NCBI RefSeq assembly: GCF_031143425.1
Contig: NC_090444.1
Coordinates: forward strand, 1,314,291,324-1,314,355,323
From: Pleurodeles waltl
Lineage: Eukaryota; Chordata; Amphibia; Caudata; Salamandridae
Length of the DNA stretch: 64,000 bases
Reading direction: 5' to 3'
The position numbers were made by a program, and so were the translations under genes. Positions 11,441 to 24,867 of the stretch are shown here, one piece after another (within the stretch, counting starts at the first letter, position 1; the number at the start of each line of letters is the position of its first letter). The notes beneath the pieces were generated by a model. It was not told the origin of the DNA, searched no databases, and saw nothing but the letters and a program-made list of their open reading frames with translations.

Positions 11441-11865
11441 TCCGATGATTACACTTTTTGCTGTTTTGTTCTACAAAATGCAGCTCTTGGACCAGAGTAA
11501 CTTGAAGGAAAATAAATACCTTTGTAGCCTTTTCCACGAGAACTGGAAAAAGTGTGGTTCTGTTCGGAGCCCGACGTGAATGAAGACAAAAAAAACCTTT
11601 GTTTATTTCAATGAACTGCTGTTTTTATTTTATTTTTTAAATGTAAACTCATTTTATTATCATACATAAAGCCATACCCCTGCATGACCTCTGGCAGGGG
11701 GTTGTCCACAGAGCCTGGCCACAAACCCCTCACAGGCAGCCAACCCACAATGCACACGGCCTTTGACTTTGCACAGCAGGAGGCTTGGCAACAAGGCCTG
11801 GCCTGCAGCCAGCCCCTGTGGCCAACCCACCCACAGCCAGGACCGCTGCTAACTCCTAATATGAA
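11441..11865. other. Unassigned sequence after L1 copy 1
   Basis: An AT-rich stretch with poly-T/A runs (11600-11640) followed by a GC-richer segment. No motif was recognised. Confidence 0.35.
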
Positions 11866-12240
11866 GGGGTAGGGTCAAAAGGGAGGAGCTTGTAGGTAAT
11901 TTGGCGCCTTTGCATACTATGCATCAATTAACAGGGAGAACTGTGAACTCTGCCCTCAGACAAGGAAAGAACAAGAAAGAACCCATTCGTCTTAGACAGC
12001 CACTACAAAAGAGATTGCACTCCAATAAATCAAAGATTAATTCACCTCTATCAAGGATTTCAGATCATTTTTCAATGTGCAACTGTAGAGAAAACACACT
12101 GTCCATCAGCCTAGAACACAGTGGGAACGCCGTTGCATACTACTAACGTGGACGCTGCAGGGCTAAACAGGTGGAGCTTGCAGGTGATTTAGTGCCTTAG
12201 CATACTCAGCAGCAATTAAAAGGTAGAATTATATTTCAAT
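11866..12240. repeat. Divergent direct repeat (about 75-bp units, 285 bp apart)
   Basis: The segments at about 11868-11942 and 12152-12226 share GGAGCTTG(T/C)AGGT, ATTT(G/A)G(C/T)GCCTT and GCATACT, followed by CAATTAA, in the same order and orientation. They may be the ends of one element or two monomers of a tandem family with a 285-bp period. Not classified. Confidence 0.6.
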
Positions 12241-12902
12241 AAAACACCCATGGGCAGTCGCCACTGGGTATAGTACGGTAAGCGTTTCCATGGAAAATGC
12301 ATTTTTTTTGTTGCTTATAACTTAGGCACGGTTTCTCCACAAAACTTTACAAGAGAGCGCTTGTCTTTGCCTAATATGTGCACGGAAAGTTTAAAAAGGC
12401 CCGCGGGACCCTGTCCCCAAGGCTGCCACTTTAATACAAAAGGAGGGAGGCCACCTGCAAGATCTTCCCCCTCCCCCAAAGCCTTTAATAGACGGCTCAC
12501 TTGCTGTGTCCCGGAAAGCCCACGACTGGGACACAGTAGTTTCCACTAGTAGGAAAACATATGTTTGCTACCATCTGGCGGTAGCATTTTCAAATCTCCT
12601 GCCAAACAAGAGCAAATTCAGTCTGCTCTCAGCCGGCAGGTGCTTATAAATGCTCCTGCGAGCTAGGAGAATACTTCTCATCTGTTTCCCTGCCCTCACT
12701 GATGCAGGCAGGGAAACAGAACAACACAGTGCTCCCGCAAGGAGGGAGCAGCATAAATAGCTGCTCCCTCTGGGCTGGAGCAATGTTGGCTTCTGCACCA
12801 TGCAGGGAGCTGGCTGGGGCTAAAGGGGCCCTGGGGCTCCCCCACAGCTCTCACTTTTCTGCTAAGTGGACAACCCAGGTCAGTACATACCTATAAATAA
12901 TG
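12241..12902. other. GC-rich unassigned repeat-like sequence
   Basis: GC-rich, with short duplications such as CAGGGAAACAG (around 12710), but no coding motif. It leads directly into the minisatellite that follows. Confidence 0.35.
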
Positions 12903-13330
12903 GAGGCCCTCGGGGATGGGGTCCCCGGGGCTCAAATAGGATTAGAGAGGTGGGCCACGGTACCCACCCTGATTTAAAAAAAAAAAAAAAAAAAAAAACA
13001 CAGCGCCCCAGGGCATGGGGTCCCGATCCCCGAGGCTTAAGAACGGAGGGGGGTGGGGTGTGTGCCCCCCTCCCCTTTTAAAATAAATACTTCCCTGTGG
13101 CATCGGGTCCCCAGGGCCTAATGAGGCTCGGGATGGGGTCCCTGGAGCCTGAGACGGCTCAGAGAGTCAGGCCACATCCTTCCATGGTCTCCATGGCTTG
13201 AGGGGGCACATGGTCCCCTTTCCTTTTTTATTTCATTTGGCCCGAAGGGATGGGGTCCCGGGGCCTATTAAGGCTTGGGTGGGGCGCTGCACGCATTGTG
13301 GCCCCCTCCCCCTTTTTCTTTTTAATGTAT
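12903..13330 (+). repeat. GC-rich minisatellite, GGGATGGGGTCCC-type unit
   Basis: Related units of about 100-140 bp begin near 12903, 13001, 13096 and 13237. Each carries a variant of GATGGGGTCCCCGGGGC, then AGGCT, a G-rich block and a CCCCTCCCCTTTT-like pyrimidine block, and one unit contains a 24-bp A-run. Units differ by substitutions and indels. The array is noncoding. Confidence 0.7.
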
Positions 13331-16300
13331 TGCATGTATAACCATAGTCATTATAACAGTGGTTCTTTGTTTTGTGGGTTGGAATGGGCATAATGTCAAG
13401 GGACAGTAGTTATTGGCTGAGCTACTCAGTTTGAGAAAACAATCTGATAGATACTTTGCATCAATTATGTTGTTACCAGCACTGAGACTGGTAGCACTTG
13501 TTGTGGTACTATGGATTGCTTCAGGCGTTGTGCTAAAGTTGGAGCCAGCAGCACCATGCTCCCAGAAGGCGCTGACCTTGAGCAGAAGTCAAGTGGAGCA
13601 GTGGGAGTCAGGGTCAGATCCACCAACAAAGTCCTGACTGACAACCATTTCGGATCTTTGGGGCCCGAAGGTCAACCAGTGGGATACTGAACATTTTAAC
13701 CCTGTGACATACTCTGAGCTGATTTCCCGTTTAGTCATTATCCACCTTATTATTTGGTCCTTCACAGGCATATAAATCCGAACATGCCACAATGTTTTTT
13801 TCTGATATATAACACCATGTGAAAAGGCTACCTATGTATACCATCTCTGTCATTAATAAAATTGAGAATTGGAGCCGAGTAGGCATAGCAAATGGTTTTC
13901 AAGACGTTATCATTACTGCTGCATCTGTTGTGTTGCCTTTTCATGCCCTTCGTGTCATATTTCTTTCTTCCAGCCCTCCACACCCACATCACTCCTTGCA
14001 AACTAGTCATGGTTAGTAATCATCAATTCTTTTGGTTGTTCAATAACAATTTTGTCTCTAGACGTCATCAGTTCCTCCCCTGTCTTCTGTTTCCTATTTG
14101 AGTAATTTTGTGTTCTCACTTTGATTTCGGGACAAGATGTTTTATACATAGGGCAGGATTCTGGTTGGCTATGCTATATCCCCGACTCACACCTCTCTGG
14201 TTGGCCTTGTAACTAACTGTTCAATGTTTTCCCTGCCTTATTACACCCCTGGTTGGTCAGTTTGTACCACCTCAGTTTGCCCTCCTCCCAATAGAATGCT
14301 TTGTTCTTAGGTTTTAACCCTTTCCTTGCCAGGCTTATTTTTCCCCGTTGAACCTTTCCTGGTGGATAAGGAAGCTCCTTTTGTGGCTGTTTACAATTTG
14401 GGAAATGTATTAGCCAGATCGGTCGTCACCCGCCAGACTGGCCTATTTTTGCATACATTTTCAATGGGCCACAACAATACTTTTAAAGTTCAAGCACTTC
14501 ACCTCTCATTATCCACTGTGACCCCGGTTTACTCCTGCTATCGCCGGCTCTTCTAAACCTCTCCCCTCATCGTCTTTTATTAAACTGTGAGCATGGATTA
14601 TCTCTTATATCATCTCATCTCTTCTCTTTCTTGCTATTGGTGCAACTTTGTACCTTTAGGGTCTTCTACATCTTCGTGTTAAAATAATAATATTCTGGTT
14701 TCGCCATTAGGTTTTGTGTTTGTTTATTTTATTTTTTGTAATTAGAATCACACCCCTCCTCTGCCGAAATGAGGCCAGATTCAGTCAGCCTGCAAGTAAG
14801 TGCCTGCCTCTGTTGCATTGATCAATTAAATTTGCCTTTGTGTTTTCCCCTAGTTTAAACTTACCCCCATGCTCCACTGGGTACATTACGGAAACCCTGG
14901 CCATCGCCCCACACTGGATCTCATTTCTACAAACCTTGTTAAGTGGTTTAATACACATGTGCACACTTTCACCTTAGCCCTCACTCTAACGTTTTATGCT
15001 GGCCTCTGCAATTTACCTCCTTTTTCTTTCAGGTATCTGTTGCCACCAGTGGAAATATATAGGTACTTAGGTATATTTCCTGTTTAATAAAATTACTGGA
15101 TATCAATATGTGCAATTACTCTCAGACTTGATGATGACCTGTTAACTTCTCTAAGGATGAATATGCCACATATACCATTTCGGCAACAAAGAATACTTTA
15201 AGAATCTTGCAGAGTGCATTTCTTTAAAGCAAATTACATGAACTCAAATTACCTTATGGATTCTGTTAATTAATATATACAATCTGTCGCTGTATTTTCA
15301 CTTTTGATCACATCCCCAATCTGTCACTATATTTTCCTATTTGATCAGGTTTTATGGGCTCATTTCTTCACTCACCAAGACGGTGTGCCCACTTCATTTT
15401 TTCATACTGAGCACATTTATATCTACCATTTTATTTTTTGAATACTCAAAATATACTGCACTCTTTCACATAAAATTATCTCTCTCTTTAATTACATGTT
15501 TCTTCATTTAGTGACTGTTGTGATCGACTAATTGTTTGTTACAGCTTATATGCATTGGACCATGTGGGTACTTGCATGGTAACATGCGCTTTACAAGCTC
15601 AAGCATAATGTTGGTTTTCGAGACATCACAGATTGCAATGTTATCTGAGGTCTGACCGTGGACGGTTAGTAACACTGCTTTGGAATTGCAAGAGGGCTTG
15701 AGCAGGTCTAGCTTCACTGGGAATATTAGTCCCCATCAGGAAGATCGGAAAATGCATGTCCTGAAGAATATGAGTCAGAAGTAGTCTAAATCCGCTTCAC
15801 ACTGCATTTGCCTTGATGTGGTTGGGAACTTGTACTAGTTCACTCTATGCCACTTGTATGAGAACAGCATGTGCCTGAAAACAACTTCAGTACATGTCTT
15901 TTGGAAAAAGAGAAAACTGCCTCCCATTGGCTGGCACATTAAGTACCTTATGGTAGCTATGCTATTAGAAATGAGTATCAGCAACAATTAAATTCGAGAG
16001 CAAGGTCAATACACACTATCAACTGGGTCTTACATAGTTTATCTTGAATGATGCAGTCAAGCTGCCCTTTAGAGCACGAGAACTTAGAAGGTTGAATTGC
16101 TTTCGAATCTTTCTATTTTCTCAAGTACATTTTTTTAGTTATTAATCAAGATTACTATCCACAAAACTATACAAGTCAAGCAAACAAACAATCAGAATAC
16201 AAACCACACAGCCGAAAATTAAATGTACACGTATGGTTTGGTTTTGTGATGTATATAGATTTATATCACTATACTGAAACAAGGTTACGTATTCTACAAC

Positions 16301-19300
16301 AAGGGTTGAATAAGCATTATCCCACATTAACAAAACAACTGATTTCACACTTGATGCAGTATGGTCGAGCAAACCTCCCAATCATAACTGTTAAGCAAAT
16401 TTATCTCTCTAATGGTGCTTTCATTATTTCCCCAATGTGACACAACATTTTCAACAGTCATTCTTAGCACTCAGTCTTCAGTCGATCAGTTCTTTTCCTG
16501 CTATTATGAGGCACAGGATTTGAGATTAATTTATGTTTACCACCGTTGTGCCAAAGTGAGTCATTGTTAAATTAGACTCTAAGATTAGACAGTTCAGCTT
16601 GGATTTCTGAAACCACATGCATTTCATCCGTGATGTCTGTCCGCTCTTCACACACTGTTTCACAGTCACAAGCATATAAAGTATGACAGCCCATAGACTG
16701 GCAGCACAAGTAGTCCCCGCCTCTCCTCAGGTGTACCTTATTTATACTAAATTAACCTCGTTTTTTAATTTGACATATTTTGGGGTGAGTGTCTAGAGAA
16801 GTAAACATTGGGCAATCTGTCTATTTCCTTTTGGAAAGCTTGCCCTAGCACATGTAAGGATTTCAGCAGGCAATATTTATTCAACAGGCTTATTAGAAAG
16901 GGATGGCCATCCAGCTTGAATTTAAAGGAAATATAGAGACAGCTCAATTGCTGGTTGCGGACACCTTCTTCTGGATTGGGACCAACTCAGTTGAACAGTA
17001 GCAAAATGATTTCCAAGTATTAGGTGACCTGCATTGCCAACATCTCTAATAATTGGAGAGGAAGAAACATTTTATGCAGGTGTAGTACTCTTCGAATCCT
17101 TTCAATAGGTCCATAAATTAATCAAGTTCACAACAATGTGCCATTTTCATTTAAACGTCTAGAGGAGCATCTCCGGGACCCTGGTACAGCTGAAAGAAGT
17201 AACTGAACAAATATTTCAAACTCACAAGGGTAGTTATAAAAGTAATGCCTGTAATAGCGTCACTGTCACAAATGACAAATGTGCGGATTTACGCTTGTTC
17301 TCGATTTCCAATTTGTATCCCTAGGAGCCCAATTCAGACAGATAAGGGACTAGAGCGGACACTTTTCAAACTGAAGCCTCTACCAGGACAGTTTCATCCT
17401 CCGATTACTGGCAGAGGAGTGTTTTCACCACTTTGTCAAGAAAGTCAAGATACTGCATACTGATAACACGAGTGCTCACTTATGTCACTTATGTCACTGC
17501 CTGGAATGTCAAAAAACTTGCAGCGTGTTGTATCAGGAATCATTACAACTGAACTCCAACAAAGATAGAGGGTTCTGAAAATAATATGTATGGTCCTCTA
17601 TCAAATGGCGCTATATCTTCCAACGGACTAGCATTTGCTACATACCTTTGTTCTTTTGTGTGCATACGTATGATCAAGAAGCCTTGGCCAGACTCTTCCT
17701 GTTAGGGTAGAACAGGGGGACAACGTCACTAGCCACAGCATGCTTTTTTGAGCATGCTTGTACCAAATAGGTGCTTTTCTCTTTCCATGAGGGACATCGT
17801 TGACCTGACTTTTTCCAAATAAAAGGTTGTATTTACATTCTCTAACGATATGCAGTTCTTGCTCGTATACAACAATTAAGCTCCTGGCAGGCCTTCCTAT
17901 CTTGTAAATAAAGCGTTGTTAACAAGAAATGGGTGGGTGGGTGTGATCAAAGCGCTAGGTGTCCTCTCAGTGGCAAGAAGACAGCATATAGCTTCACAAT
18001 CTCCTACCTGCTTACTTCAACACTTGACTAGAGGCAGAATAAAGGCATTCAACGCTGCCGCAAGGGACATTTACCCACAATTACTTTATGGATCAATTTT
18101 CTTAATTGACATTTTCAAGATTCAGATAGAGTGCAATGTAGCCTACAACCGAAAGTCCGGTTTGCCATATACAACTTAGTCAGTCCATCTGTTTCCAGTT
18201 CACTACCCCACCCTTTCAAACCTAAATAGCACAACACCCAAATGTCTTATACCAAAGTGCGTTTTTTGTCTTTGTACCCCACCTGTGGTTGCGTCTCAGG
18301 GTGCACTAGTGAGGGTCTTTACAGCAGGATTTAAAATAAGTGGCACTTTCAGGTATCCTTGACATGCGAGCGACCTACACTCCACAGAGAAGTATTTCAA
18401 AAAGGAAGCCCATACTTCAGCAAACTCTTTAATGGCGCATGTTAATGTCAGGGCCAGCTTCTCTATGCCCATCAGGCCCCACAGGCCGTGGAGCTCTATT
18501 TGGGATTTTGTCCTACCCTCACTGCACAGAGCCAGGGACTATTGTTTGCCTTGAAGTGAGTGTAGAGGGGGGAATGTCAGTATATTGGAAAGACCTAATA
18601 TAGTGTATGCCGGGAAGCGCGGGACCACTTAGCTGGTGCTTTAGTCAAGATCATTTAAAAGGTTTGTCCAATAGCTGGATAGTTTGCGGCAATGCAACAG
18701 GAGATGCAGTAGGGTGGCCTTGTTCCAACAGCCCGTCCAGCACCACACTAACTTTTCAAAGTAAAATGCATCTGCATTCCTCTGACAATCGCTGGTCACC
18801 TGCTTTCCAGCAGCCATACGTTTGTTAGCTGCTATCACCTTTCATAGTGAGGAACATCAAAATCATTAGTTGAGCACGAAAAAAAAAAAAAAATTCACAA
18901 TTACTATCTTCTTTTTGGGCATGTGGACCAACTAAGAGTATCCATGCTCAGCGGGGGATAAAGAAAAAAATCTCAATTAAATTGGCAATTACACCAAGTC
19001 ATCGATCAACGGCACTGGCCTGACAGTTTACCTTGTTAATCATTTCTGTTCAAGGATGTTAACGTTTAACTGGTAAGCGCAATGATAGTTGTCTCCCATG
19101 GATCAATCGGAAAGGAATCCACTGGCTCAAACAAAATGCATACGAATTTAATGACTTAAAGTGAGTGCCGTAAAGACAGAGACATCTTAAACTTTAATGA
19201 AAAACCTGGTTACATAGTAATCTTTTCTACACCCATGAAATTGACTTTGGAGAACATGGAACTGCTGTGACAAGCAAAATTCTCAAGTGCAATATGATGC

Positions 19301-20170
19301 TTTTAAATAAGGTAAAAAGCAGCTACTCTATTAACTCGAAAAAGCACCGAGTGGATGCAGGTTCTTTAAACCCATTTTGAATACGCTAGTTTCACGTAAA
19401 TGTACTTAACTGAAGAGAGATAAGACCTGGTGGCTGTGTGGTGCTGGAAAGAAAAGGCTGAGCTTAGTGTCAGCATTCTGCAGATCTTACAGGTTCAAAG
19501 TCAGGGCCCGCCTCTTATTTCAAGGCATGCACCTTGCTGTTAAGAATTTTAGCGGGTTTGGGAGACCTCGTGCTCTGCATATAAGACACGTTCCAAGGTA
19601 AAATGACATTTCATCGTGCACGCATACAGAGGGTGAACAACTCCTTTGCCGAACCGGATATCCTTCAGGAAGGAGTCAATGTATTTTCACTTAGCTAATC
19701 TCTGGCATCTTTTCCCTTCATGCATTCGGATAAGGATATAATTGTGCCTAGAGGGAACGGATTTGCCTTAAATTCAATCAAACTCAATAGAATATAATAA
19801 AAGGCAACTTAATCACGCACTCACATTCTTCTCGATTTCAACGTATTAAAACAACATGTCTGAAAGGAGATTAATTTGGAGCATGCCTCACAAAAGAAAA
19901 ATTACTTTGCCACCCTATCCTCAACTATGATAAAGGTAAGCAAAGGAGGAGTCTGTGTTCTTACCGAACTTTTTCTCATTTCTGACCCAATAAGGTTAGG
20001 AGCAGCCGGACCCGAAGGAGGGAATATTCCACCTTTCTCTTTCTGTCTAATCACATTCTTGTCAGGGGATTCCCACGCAGTTAATTATAGGAAAATTATA
20101 TTCCTTCATATCTAGAGTACAGTGAAGACCGTGTCTATTGTGCTGCATCTGTATACATGGACGCAAGAGA
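13331..20170. other. About 6.8 kb without recognisable features
   Basis: AT-rich, with only short random frames (80 codons or fewer). I looked for RT, transposase, recombinase and zinc-finger motifs and for terminal repeats and saw none. A small tandem duplication at 15281-15350 is listed separately. This may be intronic, intergenic or very old repeat-derived sequence. Confidence 0.45.
15281..15350. repeat. 37-bp tandem duplication
   Basis: Two adjacent copies beginning at 15281 and 15318 share AATCTGTC(G/A)CT(G/A)TATTTTC and TTTGATCA, with a few substitutions. A local slippage-type duplication. Confidence 0.8.
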
Positions 20171-20445
20171 CAGACTCTCTTTCAGTGTCCCAATGAAGAA
20201 CAAGCATTTCTAATGCACTGTCTCTTGCATTTGCGCCAGTTAGAGCAATTAGTGTAAACTCCTAACCGGACCTTTCTTGCCACATAAATTGAAAATTAAA
20301 AGTAAAACAGTTGACATAAGTGAGCCGATTCAAAGCGCCACAACCACAATGAGCATCAGAGATAAGGAGAGACACAAAAGGAAAACAAGCATTTTCAATG
20401 CAACGGGTCTCACATTTGCTAGGGTTAGAGCTATTAGCGTTGTAA
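20171..20445 (+). repeat. Divergent direct repeat (about 90-bp units)
   Basis: Segments at about 20172-20262 and 20355-20444 share ACAAGCATTT, TAATGCA/CAATGCA, GTCTC followed by GCATTTG or ACATTTG, and GTTAGAGC(A/T)ATTAG(T/C)G at matching positions. This looks like a dimeric repeat; the GTTAGAGC-type words are faintly tRNA-like but no complete A and B boxes are present. Confidence 0.55.
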
Positions 20446-22465
20446 AGAAAAAAAAACCAGCATGATCGCTCTATGTAAAATGCAGCGCGATCGAGCTGCG
20501 TAAAAAATAAACAGATAAAAGTAGTCCGGACCCCAGGCTGAAAACATCGAGCCTCGTATGTTTTTAGTAGTTTACCGGTGCTGTGTAGGTGGGCTAAACA
20601 CCGAAAAGGCATGACGTATGCATGCCTTTCACAAATGAAAACAAGCGGATTTTAAAAGGCAAGCCCATGAACCACTGAAAGTGACTGACGTGACATGGGC
20701 TTGGTTTGAAGCCCAAAGAGGGATTAGGAATGGATGGAGCACTTTGTGTTCGCCCATAAAGAAGTTCGCTCGCAGTCAAACTTTTCAGCAAAAGTGCAAT
20801 TAGCCATGTAACAGGGGCGATGGCCAAGACTGTAACAAAACCGCCCCAAGGAGGGACAAATGTAAACCATTTACCAATGTCATCAAAGGAGTTTTTAAGG
20901 GCAAGCACACAAACAAGTGGTAGAGATGGGCATGAGGTGGGCGTTGTTAAAAACCCAGATACATACCAACACGTCGGAAAAGCAGCGCTTGCGCGCTGCT
21001 ATGCTCGACCTAAAAAGCAACACCACCTCCCTGCTCAGAAAAACTCACCACTCCTCCATTTTGTGCACATATTGGAAAAGCCTGAGGGAGACAGGCTGCG
21101 ACATCAAGGAAATAGTTTCAGCCTCTTTAGAAAAGGCTGCCAGCCCAGGCCTTCATATATCTTGTAGAAATTCAGTGTCAGAACGGGCTGACGGAATGAC
21201 AGTTTGCCATTAAAAAGTAAAGTTTGGTTTTACTTTCATGTTGCAAATCCCAAGAAGCTCTGCAAAGTATGCATGTTAGTCGTAGGGTGTTAAGTGTTCA
21301 CTAGGCACAAGACATCTAAATCAATTAAATAATTAACGGCTGTATCATTATGGAGAACAGACAGTGGCTCCACTACCCTCGCACATTCAAAGTCTGTCAG
21401 GGGCAGGGGTGTGCGTCTCGAAACGGTTGCTTATCAGCAGCACCCAACTGCTATCTGCCAGCAGCTTTAAAGGTGTGCAACTCCTCCGAGGGACCACTCA
21501 AAACCGGAATAAGAAGGCCCCCCAGGTAAGAGTACACTACCAACCACTCGGATTGTTTCCCAATTGTCAGTTAAGGAGGCGAACGATGCAGTATTGAATT
21601 TAATCCAATGACAGATACGTAAGTAACCATTACAACGGGAACAAGCGAAGATAACGCAAGCGTTCTTGCCCACCTGATAAACGGCTGCATCCAAATTACT
21701 CAGAGCTAGGAATGCCATATTGTTCTGGACAGCATACACCAGAGATGGAACACTCAACTTCAGCACTTCTTTTGGGCTTCCTAGTGTATGTTCTTTTAGA
21801 GATGAAAATAGTCTACCTGGGCTTCCGGTTTCTCTGTAAAACAAATCAAAGAATCAATAAAATTAAACATCTACTTCTAAAATTGAAATTAACAAAAAGA
21901 AGCTATTAGATTGTTTCTGTTATCCAATTACATGTATCATATATTCTTGCTAACGACCAAAGTTCTCGGCAAAATATACTTTTTTAACTTAATAAAACGC
22001 ACACAAGATTGCTTTTCATTTTATTTTTTAATTGTAGAGATGGAATGGAAAGTTACTAGTACAGATAAAATACATTCCTTTTGCACCTGTAATGGGCTCC
22101 TGCAACATTTTTGTTAATGTTGGGCCAGCAAATCAGAGCTCTCTCTCAAAAAAGCTCCCTCAGAAGGCTTCAGTTTTTTAATTTCAGCCCAACTGTCAAT
22201 ATAGCTATAAATTATGAATCTTAATTTCACCAAAACTACTGAACATATTTACACTAAATCAGGAAAAGCACACTTCCAGATCAAAGTTGGAGTAATTCCG
22301 TTCATTCATTTTTGTGTAGCACTATCTAAAATTCCCCATAATAATTCAATGGGAAAACTGCATTTTTTGACATCACCCCAAAACTTTCCCGAAAGGAGCA
22401 GAGGTGGATGAACATTTTTTTGGAAAAATGTTGTTAAGACTTCTCAAATGGCTGCAAAATTATTA
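20446..22465. other. Unassigned sequence, no gene seen
   Basis: Includes a near-palindrome GCAGCGCGATCGAGCTGC at about 20482 and several frames of 80-125 codons on both strands with no recognisable domain. Composition suggests old dispersed repeats, not a host gene. Confidence 0.35.
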
Positions 22466-22466
22466 G

Positions 22467-22469
<3 letters not shown>

Positions 22470-22539
<70 letters not shown>

Positions 22540-22558
22540 TATACACACACACACACAC
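22470..22558. repeat. (TA)n/(CA)n microsatellite
   Basis: About 60 bp of TA dinucleotides passing into CA repeats. Confidence 0.95.
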
Positions 22559-23069
22559 CTTAAAAAACAAAAGTTACTGAGATGTTATAGTTAGGCTCTG
22601 AAATTACTCACATAAAACCATAGAAACGCAGCAGTTATAGCTAGAGTTATTTCAAGGAACAATAACTTGCGCCCATTCTGTAGAGGCCACAGGGCCTCCC
22701 TCACATTAAAACATTGTTTTGTCGCGGGGAGGTGATGATCCCAGGGGTTGGGGGGGCCGAGGGGGGTGGGGAGGGCAACATGTGTTCCTGACTGTCTTCT
22801 GTCCAGGTCACCTACTCCTCCCACCAGCCCTTCAAGAGATTTGCAAAGTTGGGGGCGAAGCAGGTGCACATTGTGGTCCCGACATTTTGACCCCTATCAT
22901 GTAAAAATATATTTTCTCTAAGGCAAATCTGTATCATATTGAGAAGTACTTTATTGTGCTCCAGAAAGCTCATTTTCAGAAAGTGCCCACATGCACGCAA
23001 CACAAATGCATGATCTATACAGGTATAGAGGGAAATCACTCACGCCCATCGTTATCATTAGGAACTATT
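22559..23069. other. Unassigned sequence with a G-rich patch
   Basis: Contains a G-rich patch at 22740-22790 (runs of 4-7 G that could form quadruplexes on the plus strand). No gene was seen. Confidence 0.4.
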
Positions 23070-24600
23070 TCACTCTACATTATGTAGCCTGGTGAAAAAA
23101 TCCCCACTGCCCCTGAAATATGCAGGTAAAGCCTTTACTAGCAGGGACAGAAAGAAGTGTCTCATTACCTCTTGTTCATACATTACCACATCCGTTACAA
23201 CTACATTCCCCCCTTTATCTGAGGGTTTGATAACTATTTTGGGATCTAATTGCAAGGCATTGAAGGCTTCCCTTTGTGCCCAAGACAGATTATCCTGACC
23301 ATTTCGTGTTTTGCCCCTTAAAGACACCAACTCGTTGATCAATAAGTCATGAGAAACATCAATGTTGTCATGTGGGAAGGATGGTATCAATCGGGATTTG
23401 GGTTTGAACTCACCGTTACTAGGGGTACTAGGGTCCACCCCAAATGTATCTAACCGATGAGGCAGATCTACACTTGGATATTCTCCACTTCCCTCTCTCC
23501 TTCCTTCTGCAGGGCTTCCAGTGCCAATAATCCCTCCAGATCTTCACTAGAGAATTCAGACAGAGGTGCTTTGAATTTCTGTACTGGGGTTATATATTTA
23601 GACATTTTGTGCACTTTACATAGATTCAACTACCGAATAAAGATACAGGTCAATTCTTGTTTGTGCATAATTCCAGTTCACTGTGGGGCAAAAAGTGAGC
23701 CCCAACTCTAGGATCGAAATCTCATGCTTGGCTAGCTCCTGGTTGGATAAGTTCATCACTGTAAGTTTTATATCTCAGTTCTTCCTGTTGCAGCGTGCTG
23801 GTCTGCTTGATTGCGGAGCCTCGCCACCCACTTCTCCTGATGCTTCGCCTTTGTTTGCGCCTTTTCCTAATCCGTTTTTCCTTCTTCTGGAATGGGGTTT
23901 AACTTGTCTTGATCTGTCCGCCTGTGGTAAAAGGCAATATTCATTCTGAAACCCCAACAGCTCTCCAATTTCCCCCACACTACTTGGGTCCTCACAGTCA
24001 ATGCGCACATCAGAGCTAGAACCTGTGGAAATTACATGTTATTTCTGCAGATCCTTTTGCCTCAGCTCTTTCCTGAATACATAATACTTTTGTGCAAATG
24101 TTACGATTCTTCCCTCTACATAACCTTGTTTATCCCATTCTACATTTTGATGTTTCTTTTACTGCCTCTTCATGTTTAGCCAATCTTTCCTTCATTTTGG
24201 CAGAGAGTTCTCTCAATTGTGCCTGATCTTCCTCATCCGCTAAATTTATTCGGGCCTCTTTAATCTCATTACGTATGCATGCCAGGTCCAGTTCAGTGTA
24301 TTTAATAAGGGTCTGCATCATACCTTTACTCGATTTATCTGTAAAGTCTGCCCACTCCTCAAGCAGATCCGGGTGGGGGTTTTCATAGGTCGGAATTGTA
24401 AAAAGGCAGAGGCCCAGTGGGACCCAATTGACCTCAACATAACTAGCTAACTATTAATTCCCACCATTTACTAATCTCTTTCGCCATCAGTTTCTCCAAG
24501 GCAAACAGTTTTTGTTTTAAAGACAAAGTTCCTGCTTTGTTGTCCGAAGAGCCACTGCCAAGGCTCACATTTCCAGCGTCTTCACTGTTACCATAGCGGC
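23070..24600 (-). pseudogene. Penelope-like element RT, N-terminal part (decayed)
   Basis: Penelope-like elements encode a reverse transcriptase, usually followed by a GIY-YIG endonuclease. Reading the minus strand from 24600: a Leu/Lys-rich start with LEKLMAKEISKWW, then DLLEEWADFT and a Glu/Lys-rich coil (ELDLACIRNEIKEARINL, about 24300-24240). Next come a basic Arg/Lys stretch, NLSNQELAKHEISILELGLT near 23748 (the conserved NLS...LT..E...L..GL block), and LSWAQREAFNAL followed by IVIKPSDKGGNVVV (23290-23220), the diagnostic KPADKGG block ahead of the RT fingers. The catalytic palm and endonuclease are absent. Frame changes and stops separate the blocks. The copy ends at about 23070. Confidence 0.8.
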
Positions 24601-24867
24601 GGCACCCCCCACTGGTCACGCACCCCTACCTCCCCTGATCCCCAAAAAACTCAGACCACACCAATTTCGCTTTTATGGAAGAATTGAGGCCGCAGTTTAT
24701 TAGGCAATTTTTTGACTTACAAGCAATCCTTCAACCATCATTTTATTTTTACTCCAAGGGCTAGTGCCCTTCTTTTCACAGGCCTCCCAAACACTTTGCC
24801 CTACATTCAGTGCTGGCTCGTTTTGCCCACAGGTGCCCTATCACCTTGGGTGTAACTATTCAGCCCC

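Noticed and set aside
23092..23298. Plus-strand 68-codon frame
   Set aside because: Antisense to the Penelope RT block with the diagnostic KPSDKGG motif.
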